Numbered from the stretch's first letter, positions 9,601-21,527 are shown. The stretch is DNA of 64,000 nucleotides from Sorghum bicolor (GCF_000003195.3 NW_018396397.1:603836-667835); one strand, 5' to 3'. Notes: a model not told the origin generated them from the sequence alone. Numbers and translations are program-made.

Positions 9601-12600
9601 TCATCAAGGAGTTCCATTGGGTGCATCCAAATTGATTTCCAAGCATATGGTATGTTCCATGCAAACCATGCACCTACCTTGCATAAGCATTAGCACTATC
9701 TCCAAACTGACCGAACCAAGTTTCCACTTGAGCCTTTTCATCTAGAAGTACAAACAGGTGCATCAAAAATGGTTTCTTAGACTATGGTGCATTAGGCACA
9801 AACTATGCACCTATCTTGCACCGAAACTAACATTGTCTCCAAATGGACCAAAGCGAGATTCCATATGACACACGTCATCTAGGAGTTCCATTGGGTGCGT
9901 CCAAATTGATTTCTTAACATATGGTACATTCCATGCAAACTGTGCAACTATCTTGCATCAAGATTAGTACTATAGCCGAACAGACCAAATCGAGCCTCCA
10001 CTTGAGCCTCTTCAACTACGACTGCCATCGAGTGCGTCTAAAATGGTTTCTTAGCCTATGGTGCATTAGGCGTAAACCGTGCACATATCTTCTACCAAAA
10101 CTAACACGGTCTCTAAACAAACCGAAGCAAGATTCCATATGACACACATCAACAAGGAGTTATATCAGGTGCGTCCTAATTGATTTCTGAGCATATCATA
10201 TGTTCCATGCAAACCGTGCATCTATCTTGCATTAAGATTAGCACTATCTCCAAACAGACCAAACCGACCAGTCACTTGAGCCCCTTGACCTAGGAGTACC
10301 ATCGGGTGCGTCCAAAACGGTTTCTTATGCTATGGTGCATTAGGTGCAAACCGTGCACCTATCTTGCACCAAAACTATCACTGTCTCTAAACGGACGGAA
10401 GTGAGATTCCATATGACACCCATCTAGGAGTTCCATCTGGTGCGTCCAAATTGATTTCTGAGCATATGGTATGTTCCATGCAAATCGTGCACCAATCTTG
10501 TATCAAGATTAGCACTATCTCTAAACAGACCAAACCGAGCTTTCAGTTGAGCCTTTTACCTAAGAGTACCATCGGGTGTGTTCAAAATGGTTTCATATCC
10601 TAGGCTGCATTATGTGCAAACCTTGCACCTATCTTGCACCGATACTAACACTGACTCCAAATAGACCGAAGCAAGATTTCGTATGACACACGTCATCTAG
10701 GAGTTCCATCATGTGCGTCCAGATTGATTTCCAAGTATTTGGTATGTTCCATGCAAACCGTGCACCTATCTTGCATCAAGATTAGTACTATCTCCAAACA
10801 GACCGAACCGAGCATCCACTTGAGCCCCTTCACCTAGGTGTACCAACAAGTGCGTCCAAAATGGTTTCTTAGACTATGGTGCATTAGGTGCAAACTGTGC
10901 ACCTATCTTGCACCGAAACTAACAATATCTCCAAATGGACCGAAGCGAGATTCCATATGACACACGTCATCAAGGAGTTCCATCGGGTGCATCCAAATTG
11001 ATTTTCAAGCATGTGGTATGTTCCATGCAAACCATGCACCTACATTGCATAAGGATTAGCACTATCTCCAAACTGACCGAACCAAGCTTCCACTTGAGCC
11101 TCTTCACCTAGGAGTACCAAATAGTGCGTCCAAAATGGTTTCTTAGACTACGGTGCATTAGGCGCAAACTGTGCTCCTATCTTACACTAAAACTTAAAAT
11201 GTCTACAAATGGACTGAACCAAGATTCCATATGACACATGTCATCTAGGAGTTCCATTGGGTGCGTCCAAATTGATTTCTAACCGTATGGTATGTTCCTT
11301 GCAAATCATGCACCTATCTTGCATCAAGATTACCACTATCTCCAAACAGATCAAACCAAGCTTCCACTTGAGCCTCTTCACCGAAGTACCAACAGGTGCT
11401 TCCAAAATGGTTTCTTAGACTATGGTGCGTTAGGCGCAAACCATGCCCATATCTTGCACTGAAACTAACACTATTTCTAAACAAACCAAAGCGAGAGTCC
11501 ATAAGACACACGTCATCAAGGAGTTTCACCGGGTGCATCCAAATTGATTTCCAAGCATATGGTATGTTCCATGCAAACCGTGCACCTATCTAGCATCAAG
11601 ATTAGCACTATCTCCAAATAGACCGAACCGAGCATCCACTTGAGCCCCTTCACCTAGGAGTACCAACAAGTGCGTCCAAAATGGTTTCTTAGACTATGGT
11701 GCATCAGGTACATATTGTGCACCTATCTTGCACCGAAACTAACATTGTCTCCAAATGGACCGAAGCGAGATTCCATATGACACACGTCATCAAGGAGTTC
11801 CATCGGGTGCATCCAAATTGATTTCCAAGCATATGGTATGTTCCATGCAAACCATGCACCTACCTTGCATAGGGATTAGCACTATCTCCAAACTGACCGA
11901 ACCAAGCTTCCACTTGAGCCTATTCACCCAGGAGTACCAAATAGTGCGTCCAAAATGGTTTCTTAGACTACGGTGCATTAGGCGCAAACTGTGCACCTAT
12001 CTTGCACTAAAACTTACAATGTCTACAATTGGACCGAACCAAGATTCCATATGACACACGTCATCTAGGAGTTCCATTGGGTGCGTCCAAATTGATTTCC
12101 AAACATATGGTATGTTCCTTGCAAATCATGCACCTATGTTGCATCAAGATTAGCACTATCTCTAAACAGATCAAATCGAGCTTCCACTTGAGCCTCTTCA
12201 CCGAAGTACCAACAGGTGCTTCCAAAATTGTTTCTTAGACTATGGTGCGTTAGGCGCAAACCATGCCCATATCTTGCACTGAAACTAACACTTTTTCTAA
12301 ACAGACCAAAGTGAGAGTCCATAAGACACACGTCATCAAGGAGTTCCACCCGGTGCATCCAAATTGATTTCCAAGCATATGGCATGTTCCATGCAAACCG
12401 TGCACCTATCTGGCATCAAGATTAGCACTATCTCCAAATAGACCGAACCGAGCATCCACTTGAGCCCCTTCACCTAGGAGTACCAACAAGTGCGTCCAAA
12501 ATGGTTTCTTAGACTATGGTGCATTAGGTGCAAATTGTGCACCTATCTTGCACCGAAACTAACAATGTCTCCAAATGGACCGAAGCGAGATTCCATATGA

Positions 12601-13848
12601 CACACGTCATCTAGGAGTTCCATTGGGTGCGTCCAAATTGATTTCTTAACATATGGTACGTTCCATGCAAACTGTGCAACTATCTTGCATCAAGATTAGC
12701 ACTATAGCCGAACAGACCAAATCGAGCCTCCACTTGAGCCTCTTCAACTACGACTACCATCGAGTGCGTCTAAAATAGTTTCTTAGCCTATGGTGCATTA
12801 GGCGTAAACCGTGCACATATCTTCTACCAAAACTAACACGGTCTCTAAACGACCGAAGCAAGATTCCATATGACACACATCAACAAGGAGTTATATCAGG
12901 TGCGTCCTAATTGATTTCTGAGCATATCATATGTTCCATGCAAACCGTGCATCTATCTTGCATTAAGATTAGCACTATCTCCAAACAGACCAAACCAAGC
13001 TGTCACTTGGGCCCCTTGACCTAGGAGTACCATCGGGTGCGTCCAAAACGGTTTCTTATTCTATGGTGCATTAGGTGCAAACCGTGCACCTATCTTGCAC
13101 CAAAACTAACACTATCTCTAAACGGACGGAAGTGAGATTCCATATGACACCCATCTAGGAGTTCCATCTGGTGCGTCCAAATTGATTTCCGAGCATATGG
13201 TATGTTCCATGCAAATCGTGCACCTATCCTGTATCAAGATTAGCACTATCTCTAAACAGACCAAACCGAGCTTTCACTTGAGCCTTTTACCTAAGAGTAC
13301 CATCGGGTGCGTTCAAAATGGTTTCATATCCTAGGCTGCATTATGTGCAAACCTTGCACCTATCTTGCACCGATACTAACACTGTCTCCAAACAGACCGA
13401 AGCAAGATTTCGTATGACACACGTCATCTAGGAGTTCCATCATGTGCGTCCAAATTGATTTCCAAGTATTTGGTATGTTCCATGCAAACCGTGAACCTAT
13501 CTTGCATCAAGATTAGCACTATCTCCAAACAGACCGAACCGAGCATCCACTTGAGCCCCTTCACCTAGGAGTACCAACAAGTGCGTCCAAAATGGTTTCT
13601 TAGACTATGGTGCATTCGGTGCAAACTGTGCACCTATCTTGCACCGAAACTAACAATGTCTCCAAATGGACTGAAGCGAGATTCCATATGACACACGTCA
13701 TCCAGGTGTTCCATCGGGTGAATCCAAATTGATTTTCCAAGCAAATGGTATGTTCCATGCAAACCATGCACCTACCTTGCATAAGGATTAGCACTATCTC
13801 CAAACTGACCGAACCAAGCTTCCACTTGAGCATCTTCACCCAGGAGGT
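6651..13848 (+). repeat. 137-bp centromeric satellite array, plus orientation (CEN38/SCEN-like)
   Basis: 7,198 bp, about 52 monomers. The period was measured from phase points such as the TTGCA motif at 4728 and 4865 in unit 2 (137 bp). Monomers alternate between two types, giving a 274-bp dimer. A landmark variant (CATCATGTGCGTCCA) sits at 8523, 10707 and 13438; the spacings are 2,184 and 2,731 bp, close to 16 and 20 monomers. The array ends at 13848 against a CRM element. Short frames in it arise because the 137-bp repeat lacks stops in some phases; I see no gene. Assignment to the sorghum/sugarcane centromere satellite is from memory. Confidence 0.88.
13844..13848. repeat. Target site duplication GAGGT (left)
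   Basis: GAGGT precedes the element at 13849 and recurs at 20323-20327, as expected for a 5-bp staggered integrase cut. The left side is satellite ending in CACCCAGGAG; the right side is FRIGIDA-like gene sequence. The CRM element therefore landed almost exactly on an existing satellite/gene-fragment junction. Confidence 0.85.
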
Positions 13849-15015
13849 TGATGCGAACCCGCTAGGGTTTTTGGCCTGATCTTTCGATGAGAGGCGCTGG
13901 ATAACTCGATTAGTGGATGGAGATGACGTTCACGGCCCGACTACAGCCCTCAAGACCGCGCCTTAGCAACCGATACACCACGTCCAACAGCCGTCACGAT
14001 CTTGTGGCGCGCGACAACCAGCCCCTAGGGCTCCCGTCCTGCAAGCAATCGAAGAACTAGCAAGAACGAGGAAACAAGCACTGAATTTGCAAGATGAATT
14101 GAAGGTTTCAAACTGAATCTGAATCAACAATGGGGTTCCGAAGACAAGGAGACGGGCGGCTGATCCTGCACGCGCGCCTACAAGCAAGTAGCGAAGGCTA
14201 AACTTGATCTAAACAAAACCCAGTTGTTCATGCCGGCTCTAGATGTAAATAAACAGAGGGGAGGATGACCAAAGGGGTGCTAGAGTCGTCCTCCAACCCT
14301 AGGACGCGTCCCTAATGGACTCAACTTGATACATGGGCCATTGGTCCAAAATAGGGTGACGCAGCACCAAAACAGAAAAAGGTGTCGGCACGAAAACAAG
14401 GACTGCGCCCGACTCATAAGCCGCATAGATATGTGGTTGGACCCATTGGAAAGTAGACTTCATGAGCTTTCCAACAAGTATAGTAACGTCCCAGTTGGAG
14501 TCCATATGACGCCGTGGTGATCCATACAAGTTAGAGTTATTTTCCAGTCCGAATCCAACTCCCAAAACGTGTTGGGTTTGGACTCTTTGTTTCCTTGCTT
14601 TAGAAACGACGTGGTAACTTGACAGACGATGTTGTGGAGGCTTGGACCTGATCTCCAATCACCTTTGTTAAGTTATCACTCTTCCCATATGCAATCAGCC
14701 CTTGAAGTTGGTGTTGCCTCAAATTCTGAATGCAGTTGAACCTTCCCTTGCTGATCTTGTCCATTATTCCTGAGCAACACCAAAGTGCACGTGTCTCCAT
14801 TGTCTAAATATGATTGACAAGAGTTTAAAGCTGAACTTACTTGAAGGTTGAGTTGACGGGCACGAGCACGAGTAAGAGGACCAGCTATAGGTTGTGTCGG
14901 AGAGGATGTAGGATATGTATCGCTGGTGGATGTAGGATATGTATCGCTGGTGGATGTAGGATATGTATCGCTGGTGGATGTAGGATATGTATCGCTGGTA
15001 TTGATGTCCTCATCA
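13849..15015 (-). repeat. CRM 3' LTR
   Basis: 1,167 bp; the sense strand starts TGATGAGGACATC and ends with CATCA. It carries four copies of a 24-bp unit (about 14904-15000), against three in the 5' LTR. The polyprotein frame runs into it and ends at 14676. Confidence 0.92.
14904..15000 (-). repeat. 24-bp minisatellite in LTR / integrase tail coding sequence (4 units)
   Basis: The plus strand unit is GGATGTAGGATATGTATCGC TGGT. Each unit adds eight residues (DTYPTSTS) to the integrase tail. Three units occur at about 2239-2310, 4324-4395, 6410-6481 and 20235-20306. Confidence 0.85.
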
Positions 15016-15029
15016 TCCTCCCTTTCTTG
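15016..15029 (-). other. Polypurine tract
   Basis: On the sense strand AAGAAAGGGAGGA directly precedes the 3' LTR start TGATGAGG. It is the plus-strand primer site for reverse transcription and is also coding here (QEREDDED). The same tract precedes the LTR at 55508. Confidence 0.8.
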
Positions 15030-16319
15030 CATTTGAGTCGTCCTCGACTCAAGCTCATCTTCCTCACCCAAATAAGGCTTCAAATCTGCAATGTTAAATG
15101 TGGGACTAACCCCAAAATCTGCAGGAAGATCAAGCTTATATACATTCTCATTAATTCGTTGCAGCACTTTAAAAGGACCATCAGCGCTAGGCATCAATTT
15201 GGATTTTCTCAGTTCTGGAAATCTATCTTTTCGCAAATGCACCCAAACCAAATCCCCAGGTTCCAGAATCAATTGCTTTCTACCTTTATCTCCCAATTTC
15301 ATACGAATCTGGTGGTACCCACTACGTAAATCAACTTTTGAAAACACAACAGCACCACTCAGTTCATCTAGCATATCATCTAATCGTGGAATAGGGTGTC
15401 GATATCGAATGGTGATATTATTAATAGCTCTACAATCAACACACATACGCCATGTTCCATCTTTCTTAGGCACTAAAATTACTGGAACAACACAAGGACT
15501 AAGAGATTCTTTGACATAACCTTTGTCTAGTAGTTCTTGCACTTGTCGCTGAATTTCCTTTGTTTCCTCCGGGTTTGTCCTGTATGGTGCACAATTTGGC
15601 AAAACTGATCCAGGAATAAGATCAATTTGGTGCTCAATCCCGCGTAGTGGAGGCAGCCCCGCTGGTACATCACTTGGAAACACATCAGAATACTCCTGCA
15701 AAACGTTAGCAACAGCAGGGGGCAAAGAACATTGCATATCCTCAACTGAAATCAAAGCATCCTTGCATATCAAAGCATAAGCAACAGAAGTGGATGCATT
15801 GAACTCATTAATATCTGATTTGGTAGCTATCATACAACGTCCTTTCAGTTTTATCTCATCTTTGTTACCAATTACAGATTTATCATTTTTATTGCTCTTG
15901 CTCTTTGCTTTAGTAGCCCTAGCAACATCAGTTTGCATAATAGTTTCAGGGGACATAGGACGCAACACAATTTTGCGATCATGGTATAGAAAAGAATACT
16001 GATTTGATCTACCATGATGCATAGAATCTCTATCAAATTGCCAAGGTCTACCTAGCAGAATGTTACAAGCTTGCATAGGCACAACATCACATTCAACAAT
16101 ATCTTTGTAGGATCTGATGGAAAAATTAATTCTCACAAGCATAGTTACCTTTGCCTTACCACTGTTGTTCAGCCATTGGATGTAGTAGGGATGCGGGTGT
16201 GGCTTGGTGTGGAGGGCAAGCTTCTGCACCATATCGCTGCTTGCCAAGTTGTTGCAGCTACCTCCATCAATGATCATGCGACAAGAACGCTCTTTGATGA
16301 CACACTTTGTTTGGAATAA

Positions 16320-17295
16320 AATGTGTCGCTAATTTTGTTCCGCCATCTCCATTTGTGCACTAAGCACTCGCTGCACGATCAAGCTCTCATAGTGGTCCGC
16401 TTCACCTGCATTAATATGTTCTTCTATTTGATCTTCATTACCTGCATGGTCAGTCGCAAGCAGTGCAAGTGTATCCTCATCAAAATCACTAGCAGATGAG
16501 TACTCACCATCATCCCTGACAATCATAACTCGCTCGTTTGGACAGTCACGCATCATGTGCCCATATCCCTTGCAACGGTGACATTGTATGTTGCTTGTTC
16601 TACCCGTCGATGCCACGGATGAAGTACTCGCAGCAGGCTTTTGCATCGTCTTCGCAACTGAATTGGTGGGGGCAGCTCGAGTCTTGTCACTAGATGATGG
16701 AGTAGAAATACGTGTAGATGGAGTTGAAGCCACGCGTTGCTGCCATGAATTAGCCTTCCCTGCAGAAATATTACTCCTTGCGCTAGCACGTCGTCCCTGC
16801 ACTTCCCAATGTGTCGCTGATTTTGTTCCGCCATCTCCATTTGTGCACTAAGCACTCGTTGCACGATCAAGCTCTCATAGTGGTCCGCTTCACCTGCATT
16901 AATATGTTCTTCTATTTGATCTTCATTACCTGCATGGTCAGTCGCAAGCAGTGCAAGTGTATCCTCATCAAAATCACTAGCAGATGAGTACTCACCATCA
17001 TCCCTGACAATCATAACTCGCTCGTTTGCACAGTCACGCATCATGTGCCCATATCCCTTGCACCGGTGACATTGTATGTTGCTTGTTCTACCCGTCGATG
17101 CCACGGATGAAGTACTCGCAGCAGGCTTTTGCATCGTCTTCGCAACTGAATTGGTGGGGGCAGCTCGAGTCTTGTCACTAGATGATGGAGTAGAAATACG
17201 TGTAGATGGAGTTGAAGCCACGCGTTGCTGCCATGAATTAGCCTTCCCTGCAGAAATATTACTCCTTGCGCTAGCACGTCGTCCCTGCACTTCCC
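16320..17295 (-). repeat. 488-bp tandem duplication across the gag zinc-knuckle region
   Basis: GTGTCGCT occurs at 16323 and 16811, and GTCCCTGCACTTCCC at 16793 and 17281, so two units of 488 bp lie head to tail (about 16320-16807 and 16808-17295). Each carries one CCHC knuckle (CHRCKGYGHMMRDC) and the acidic stretch downstream. 488 is not a multiple of three, so the duplication shifts the frame between the two knuckles. Confidence 0.9.
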
Positions 17296-18226
17296 TTTCA
17301 GCTTTACAAGCAAGATGAAACAAACGGGTTACGTTAGTATAATCTTTATAAGCAAGAATGTCCTGGATTTCACGATTTAACCCGCCCAAAAATCTAGCCA
17401 TAGCAGGTTCTTCTTCCTCCTCTAAATTACATCGCAGCATACCCATTTGTAATTCCTGATAATATTCTTTTACACTTTTAGCACCTTGTCTCAATTGCTG
17501 CAACTTATTAATCATGTCACGTGCATAGTAAGAAGGAACAAATCTAGCTCTCATGGCCCTTTTCAGCGCATCCCAAGTTCTAGGTAAGTTATTAGGATTT
17601 TTCTTTCCATATTCTATCCACCAAACAGAAGCAAAATCTGTAAACTCACTAGTAGCAGCCCTAACACGTGTAGTCTCAGGAAATTCATGACATGCAAACT
17701 TTTGATCAACAGCAATCTCCCAAGTGATGTAAGCATCAGGGTCATATTTACCATCAAAAGGGGGTATCTTAAATTTAATCTTACTGAAAGCATCATCATT
17801 ATTGTGCACCTCGCGTCGGCGGTTGCCACCCATACCTCTACGGTTGTGACGAAGGCGACGTCGATCACGAGTGTCTTGATCATCATGTTCAGTATCACCA
17901 GTGTAGTCATCTTCATGACTACCGTGCTCTCGATCTCCCTCCTTTTCTTCTTTATGCTTCTCTTTATCTTCGGTGTGGAAATCATCAAATCGCCTTAGGA
18001 GAGCAGCAAGGCTTTTGTCCACACTAGCAACGGATTCCTCCAAACGTGTGAGCTTGTTGTTTGTGGCAATCTGCGTAGTCTCTAACAGCCCCAGCTTTTC
18101 ATTTGTCACCTGCAAGTCGTTATCAAGTCCCTCTGTGTGCAGCTTCACTTTCCTTTCAAAATGTTGTATGATGCCCTTAGTGCGAGGTGTAAGTGGTGTT
18201 TCGTTACCATCATCTGCCCCTGGCAT
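16553..18226 (-). pseudogene. CRM gag (capsid and zinc knuckle), frameshifted after an internal duplication
   Basis: The start at 18226 (MPGADDGNET) follows the leader and is shared by all gag copies here. Order: N-terminal coiled-coil-like region (about residues 1-90), a charged stretch (about 90-140, many D, E, R, H), then the retrotransposon capsid domain (IKFKIPPFDGKYDPDAY, WWIEYGKKNPNN, VPSYYARDM, VKEYYQELQMGMLRC, ARFLGGLNREIQDIL), and one CCHC zinc knuckle (CHRCKGYGHMMRDC) near residue 400. The frame is intact to the end of the first 488-bp unit and then runs out of frame through the second unit. A second knuckle copy in another frame lies at 16329-16802. Capsid function may survive; normal gag-pol read-through cannot. 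Confidence 0.88.
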
Positions 18227-19165
18227 GGTTCAAAGACAAAGACAACAAAAAGGCAAGTGAAGAAATAAAAGCCCTACAACTACTAGGATGTAGCTACAGC
18301 AAGTCGCTCACACTCAACCTGTAACACAAGTTCTTACCAATTCTTACCTTGCTTGACAGGAGGGGTCGTCTGCCAACAAGTGTACAGCAATGGACGAAGT
18401 GTATCGGTGCTGCAGCACAAGACCTGTCAAGCTGTAGAGTATGTGGAGCTATAGGTGGGCTGAAACAAGGAACGAACTAGCACCACGTTAGTTATAAAAG
18501 CGAGCTGAATAAGCGTTCGACGATGGTACTGTGCTGGTCCTAGGCTAGACCGTGCTAGAGACGCGAGCCTGGACACAAAGGAAAACCACAGCACACCCCC
18601 GAAAACAAGGTGGGACAAACCTAAAATCAATATGAAAAACAGCCCCTTTTTTTGAATCTTTTCTCTTTTCTTTTTTTTTTCTTTTTTTTCTTTTTTTTGG
18701 GCAACCTCAAAAACTGATTATATGAACAAAAGAATACAAAAGAGCAATTCGCTCCACACACTTTTTTCGCTCCACACACTCTCTCTCTCTATAGAGTAAG
18801 GCCGAACAAGTAGAGTTATCTTTCTTTTGAACTCAGATTGGAACTCTACTCGATCCGGACCAAGACCACAGTTCAATTCAGACTTCGCAACAGATTCGAC
18901 AGAGAGAAGATATGGTAATACTCGGCAGTGTATAGATGGTGACAAGAACTCGAAACTCTAAAGGACTAGACACTAAGACCAGCAACTCGACACAAACCGA
19001 AGCAACGCAAATTCAACAAGCCCTAACAAAAATGGTACTAGCCAAGGCACAAAGGTTTAATAGGATTATGGAAAAACTAATCTACTATATTTTTTTGGCT
19101 TTTCTGGACTATAGGAAATTAATTAAAAACAGCAAAGGATTAGAAGTCTCTCACCGAAGAACCTT
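18227..19165 (-). other. CRM 5' leader (untranslated)
   Basis: This lies between PBS and gag ATG and holds no credible gene. It contains the conserved purine-rich tract (C/T on the plus strand at about 18650-18700) and the 53-bp segment (about 18831-18883) that the copy at 288-1170 has lost. Confidence 0.75.
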
Positions 19166-19179
19166 GCTCTGATACCAAC
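19166..19179 (-). other. Primer binding site (initiator-Met tRNA type)
   Basis: The minus strand reads GTTGGTATCAGAGC directly after the 5' LTR, identical to the site at 1171-1184. Confidence 0.85.
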
Positions 19180-20322
19180 TGATGCGAACCCGCTAGGGTT
19201 TTTGGCCTGATCTTTCGATGAGAGGCGCTGGATAACTCGATTAGTGGATGGAGATGACGTTCACGGCCCGACTACAGCCCTCAAGACCGCGCCTTAGCAA
19301 CCGATACACCACGTCCAACAGCCGTCACAATCTTGTGGAGCGCGACAACCAGCCCCTAGGGCTCCCGTCCTGCAAGCAATCGAAGAACTAGCAAGAACGA
19401 GGAAACAAGCACTGAATTTGCAAGATGAATTGAAGGTTTCAAACTGAATCTGAATCAACAATGGGGTTCCGAAGACAAGGAGACGGGCGGCTGATCCTGC
19501 ACGCGCGCCTACAAGCAAGTAGCGAAGGCTAAACTTGATCTAAACAAAACCCAGTTGTTCATGGCGGCTCTAGATGTAAATAAATAGAGGGGAGGACGAC
19601 CAAAGGGGTGCTAGAGTCGTCCTCCAACCCTAGGACGCGTCCCTAATGGACTCAACTTGATACATGGGCCATTGGTCCAAAATAGGGTGACGCAGCACCA
19701 AAACAGAAAAAGGTGTCGGCACGAAAACAAGGACTGCGCCCGACTCATAAGCTGCATAGATATGTGGTTGGACCCATTGGAAAGTAGACTTCATGAGCTT
19801 TCCAACAAGTATAGGAACGTCTCAGTTGGAGTCCATATGACGCCGTGGTGATCCATACAAGTTAGAGTTATTTTCCAGTCCGAATCCAACTCCCAAAACG
19901 TGTTGGGTTTGGACTCTTTGTTTCCTTGCTTTAGAAACGACGTGGTAACTTGACAGAGGATGTTGTGGAGGCTTGGACCTGATCTCCACTCACCTTTGTT
20001 AAGTTATCACTCTTCCCATATGCAATCAGCCCTTGAAGTTGGTGTTGCCTCAAATTCTAAATGCAGTTGAACCTTCCCTTGCTGATCTTGTCCATTATTC
20101 CTGAGCAACACCAAAGTGCACGTGTCTCTATTGTCTAAATATGATTGATAAGAGTTTAAAGCTGAACTTACTTGAAGGTTGAGTTGACGGGCACGAGCAC
20201 GAGTAAGAGGACCAGCTATAGGTTGTGTCGGAGAGGATGTAGGATATGTATCGCTGGTGGATGTAGGATATGTATCGCTGGTGGATGTAGGATATGTATC
20301 GCTGGTGTTGATGTCCTCATCA
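19180..20322 (-). repeat. CRM 5' LTR
   Basis: 1,143 bp, the partner of 13849-15015, with three 24-bp minisatellite units. Its outer edge (20322) abuts GAGGT and FRIGIDA-like coding sequence in the same orientation. Confidence 0.92.
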
Positions 20323-20327
20323 GAGGT
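20323..20327. repeat. Target site duplication GAGGT (right)
   Basis: Partner of 13844-13848. Confidence 0.85.
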
Positions 20328-20869
20328 GGTGGCTGCAAACGGAGCTCTTCGAGTTCCAGAAAATGGTTGCCCATGCTGGATGTTAATTCCTGGCCTGGCA
20401 TATGGAGGTAGCCATGGGCGTTTATTCTGTTGCTGCAGTTTCTGCCTGCGTTGTTTCCTCTTGCGATTCTTGTTTTCTCTTTTCCTTTTCCGGTTTTGCC
20501 ACATTTCCTGCTTCTGTGGCTCTGGTTGATTCTGAATGTGCCGACGCTGCGTCTCTTGTGGCTTCTGCTGCTGGCGCTGTTTCTCTTCTGGTTTTTGCTG
20601 CAGCTCATGTGGCTTTCGCTGCTGCTTCTGCTGTTCAACCAGTCGCATTTGTGGCCGCTGCTGATACTCCTCTTGAAACTTCTGCTGCTGGTGCGAACTT
20701 GCAATGGAGGCTGGAACTCCTGCTAGACTTTGCTGCTTGTTTGTATACTTGTGTAACAGCTGAGTAATTTCTGCCTTGATGCTATTACGCTGAACAGAAT
20801 CAATATCGCACCCATCAATTGCGCTCCATGAAAATATTAGAGCATCAACCTTCTTTGCATCGCTTGATT

Positions 20870-21351
20870 CTGCTCAATGGATGATTCAAAGGCGTTAATA
20901 CAGATGAAAGCATTATATGTCTATACAAGTGTTGAAAGTATGATATAATATGTCATTATGTGGATGCAACAATTTATCTAGGAAGAGGTTCTATTTTTCA
21001 TTTTTTACATAAAGTAAGCAATACAACTTTCAGAGCAGGAGGAATAGCATTGCATTATTACTACTACATACTATAATTTCACTACGTTATAAGAAGAAAG
21101 TCCAATATCTGACCAAACAGGGCTCAAACCTAGATTGGTGCGTGTGCACACCGAAACCTAGCTTAGTTCCTCAGCTGCACTGCTTTAAAAGTTGTGAAAA
21201 CTTGCTTTAGAAAATCATGAAAGCACGCTATATTTTATTTTCCAAATCCAGGACTTCTCAAAGCTAAAAAAACTACAGTTGTGATAAATGGACAATTTCA
21301 TTTAAGTTGGATTAGCATAACAAGACATCCCTTCCAAGAAACAGAACATAC
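20870..21351 (-). other. Intron of the FRIGIDA-like fragment
   Basis: A/T-rich and non-coding, between the GTATGT donor at 21351 and an AG acceptor near 20870. I see nothing else in it. Confidence 0.5.
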
Positions 21352-21527
21352 CAGAGATTCCAGTGTATAGCTTTCCTTGCTTAGTATGTCTTCAGCAGTC
21401 TTCTTGGCATTCTCAATATAATCATTCATGATGGCAAGTGGAGGATATTTGTCAGTCAAACTGAAAGTATGTGCCAATCTTATAGCATCGAGTGGCTGCC
21501 CATTTTCAATGAAATGATTGATTGAAT

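Larger units (their letters stand above)
14676..16277 (-). pseudogene. CRM pol remnant: protease - partial RT - integrase C-terminus fusion with CR tail
   Basis: This 533-codon open frame is the surviving pol part. It begins with the aspartic protease motif ([10 protein letters not shown] about residue 4), then a linker, then the RT N-terminal half ([30 protein letters not shown]). Near residue 328 RT passes directly into the integrase C-terminal part ([14 protein letters not shown], then a GPF module near 366). The junction is GGAGAT (15289-15294 on the plus strand reads ATCTCC), a 6-bp microhomology shared by both sides. From residue 421 the frame lies inside the 3' LTR and encodes the CR tail with repeated [14 protein letters not shown], RNase H and the integrase DDE core are missing. 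Upstream, a CAG to TAG stop near 16332 separates it from gag. Confidence 0.85.
13849..20322 (-). mobile_element. CRM-type centromeric retrotransposon, complete ends, internally deleted (non-autonomous)
   Basis: 6,474 bp on the minus strand: 5' LTR 20322-19180, PBS 19179-19166, leader, gag from 18226, a 488-bp tandem duplication over the zinc-knuckle region, then protease, partial RT fused to the integrase C-terminus, a polypurine tract, and 3' LTR 15015-13849. TSD is GAGGT. RT is cut shortly after the [14 protein letters not shown] motif and the rest of RT, RNase H and the integrase core are absent. It could not have moved without enzymes from a relative. By eye the two LTRs differ at about 14 positions plus one 24-bp minisatellite unit, so the insertion is young. 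Confidence 0.92.

Noticed and set aside
6651..13848. Regular repeats with variable parts, as in a CRISPR array
   Set aside because: The whole 137-bp unit is conserved with no unique spacers, in plant DNA with retrotransposons.
20402..20767. Plus-strand frames of 90-121 codons opposite the FRIGIDA-like exon
   Set aside because: They are antisense to a Q/K/R-rich coding stretch, which yields long Ala/Leu/Ser/Phe-rich reverse frames; the minus-strand frame has the splice sites and family motifs.
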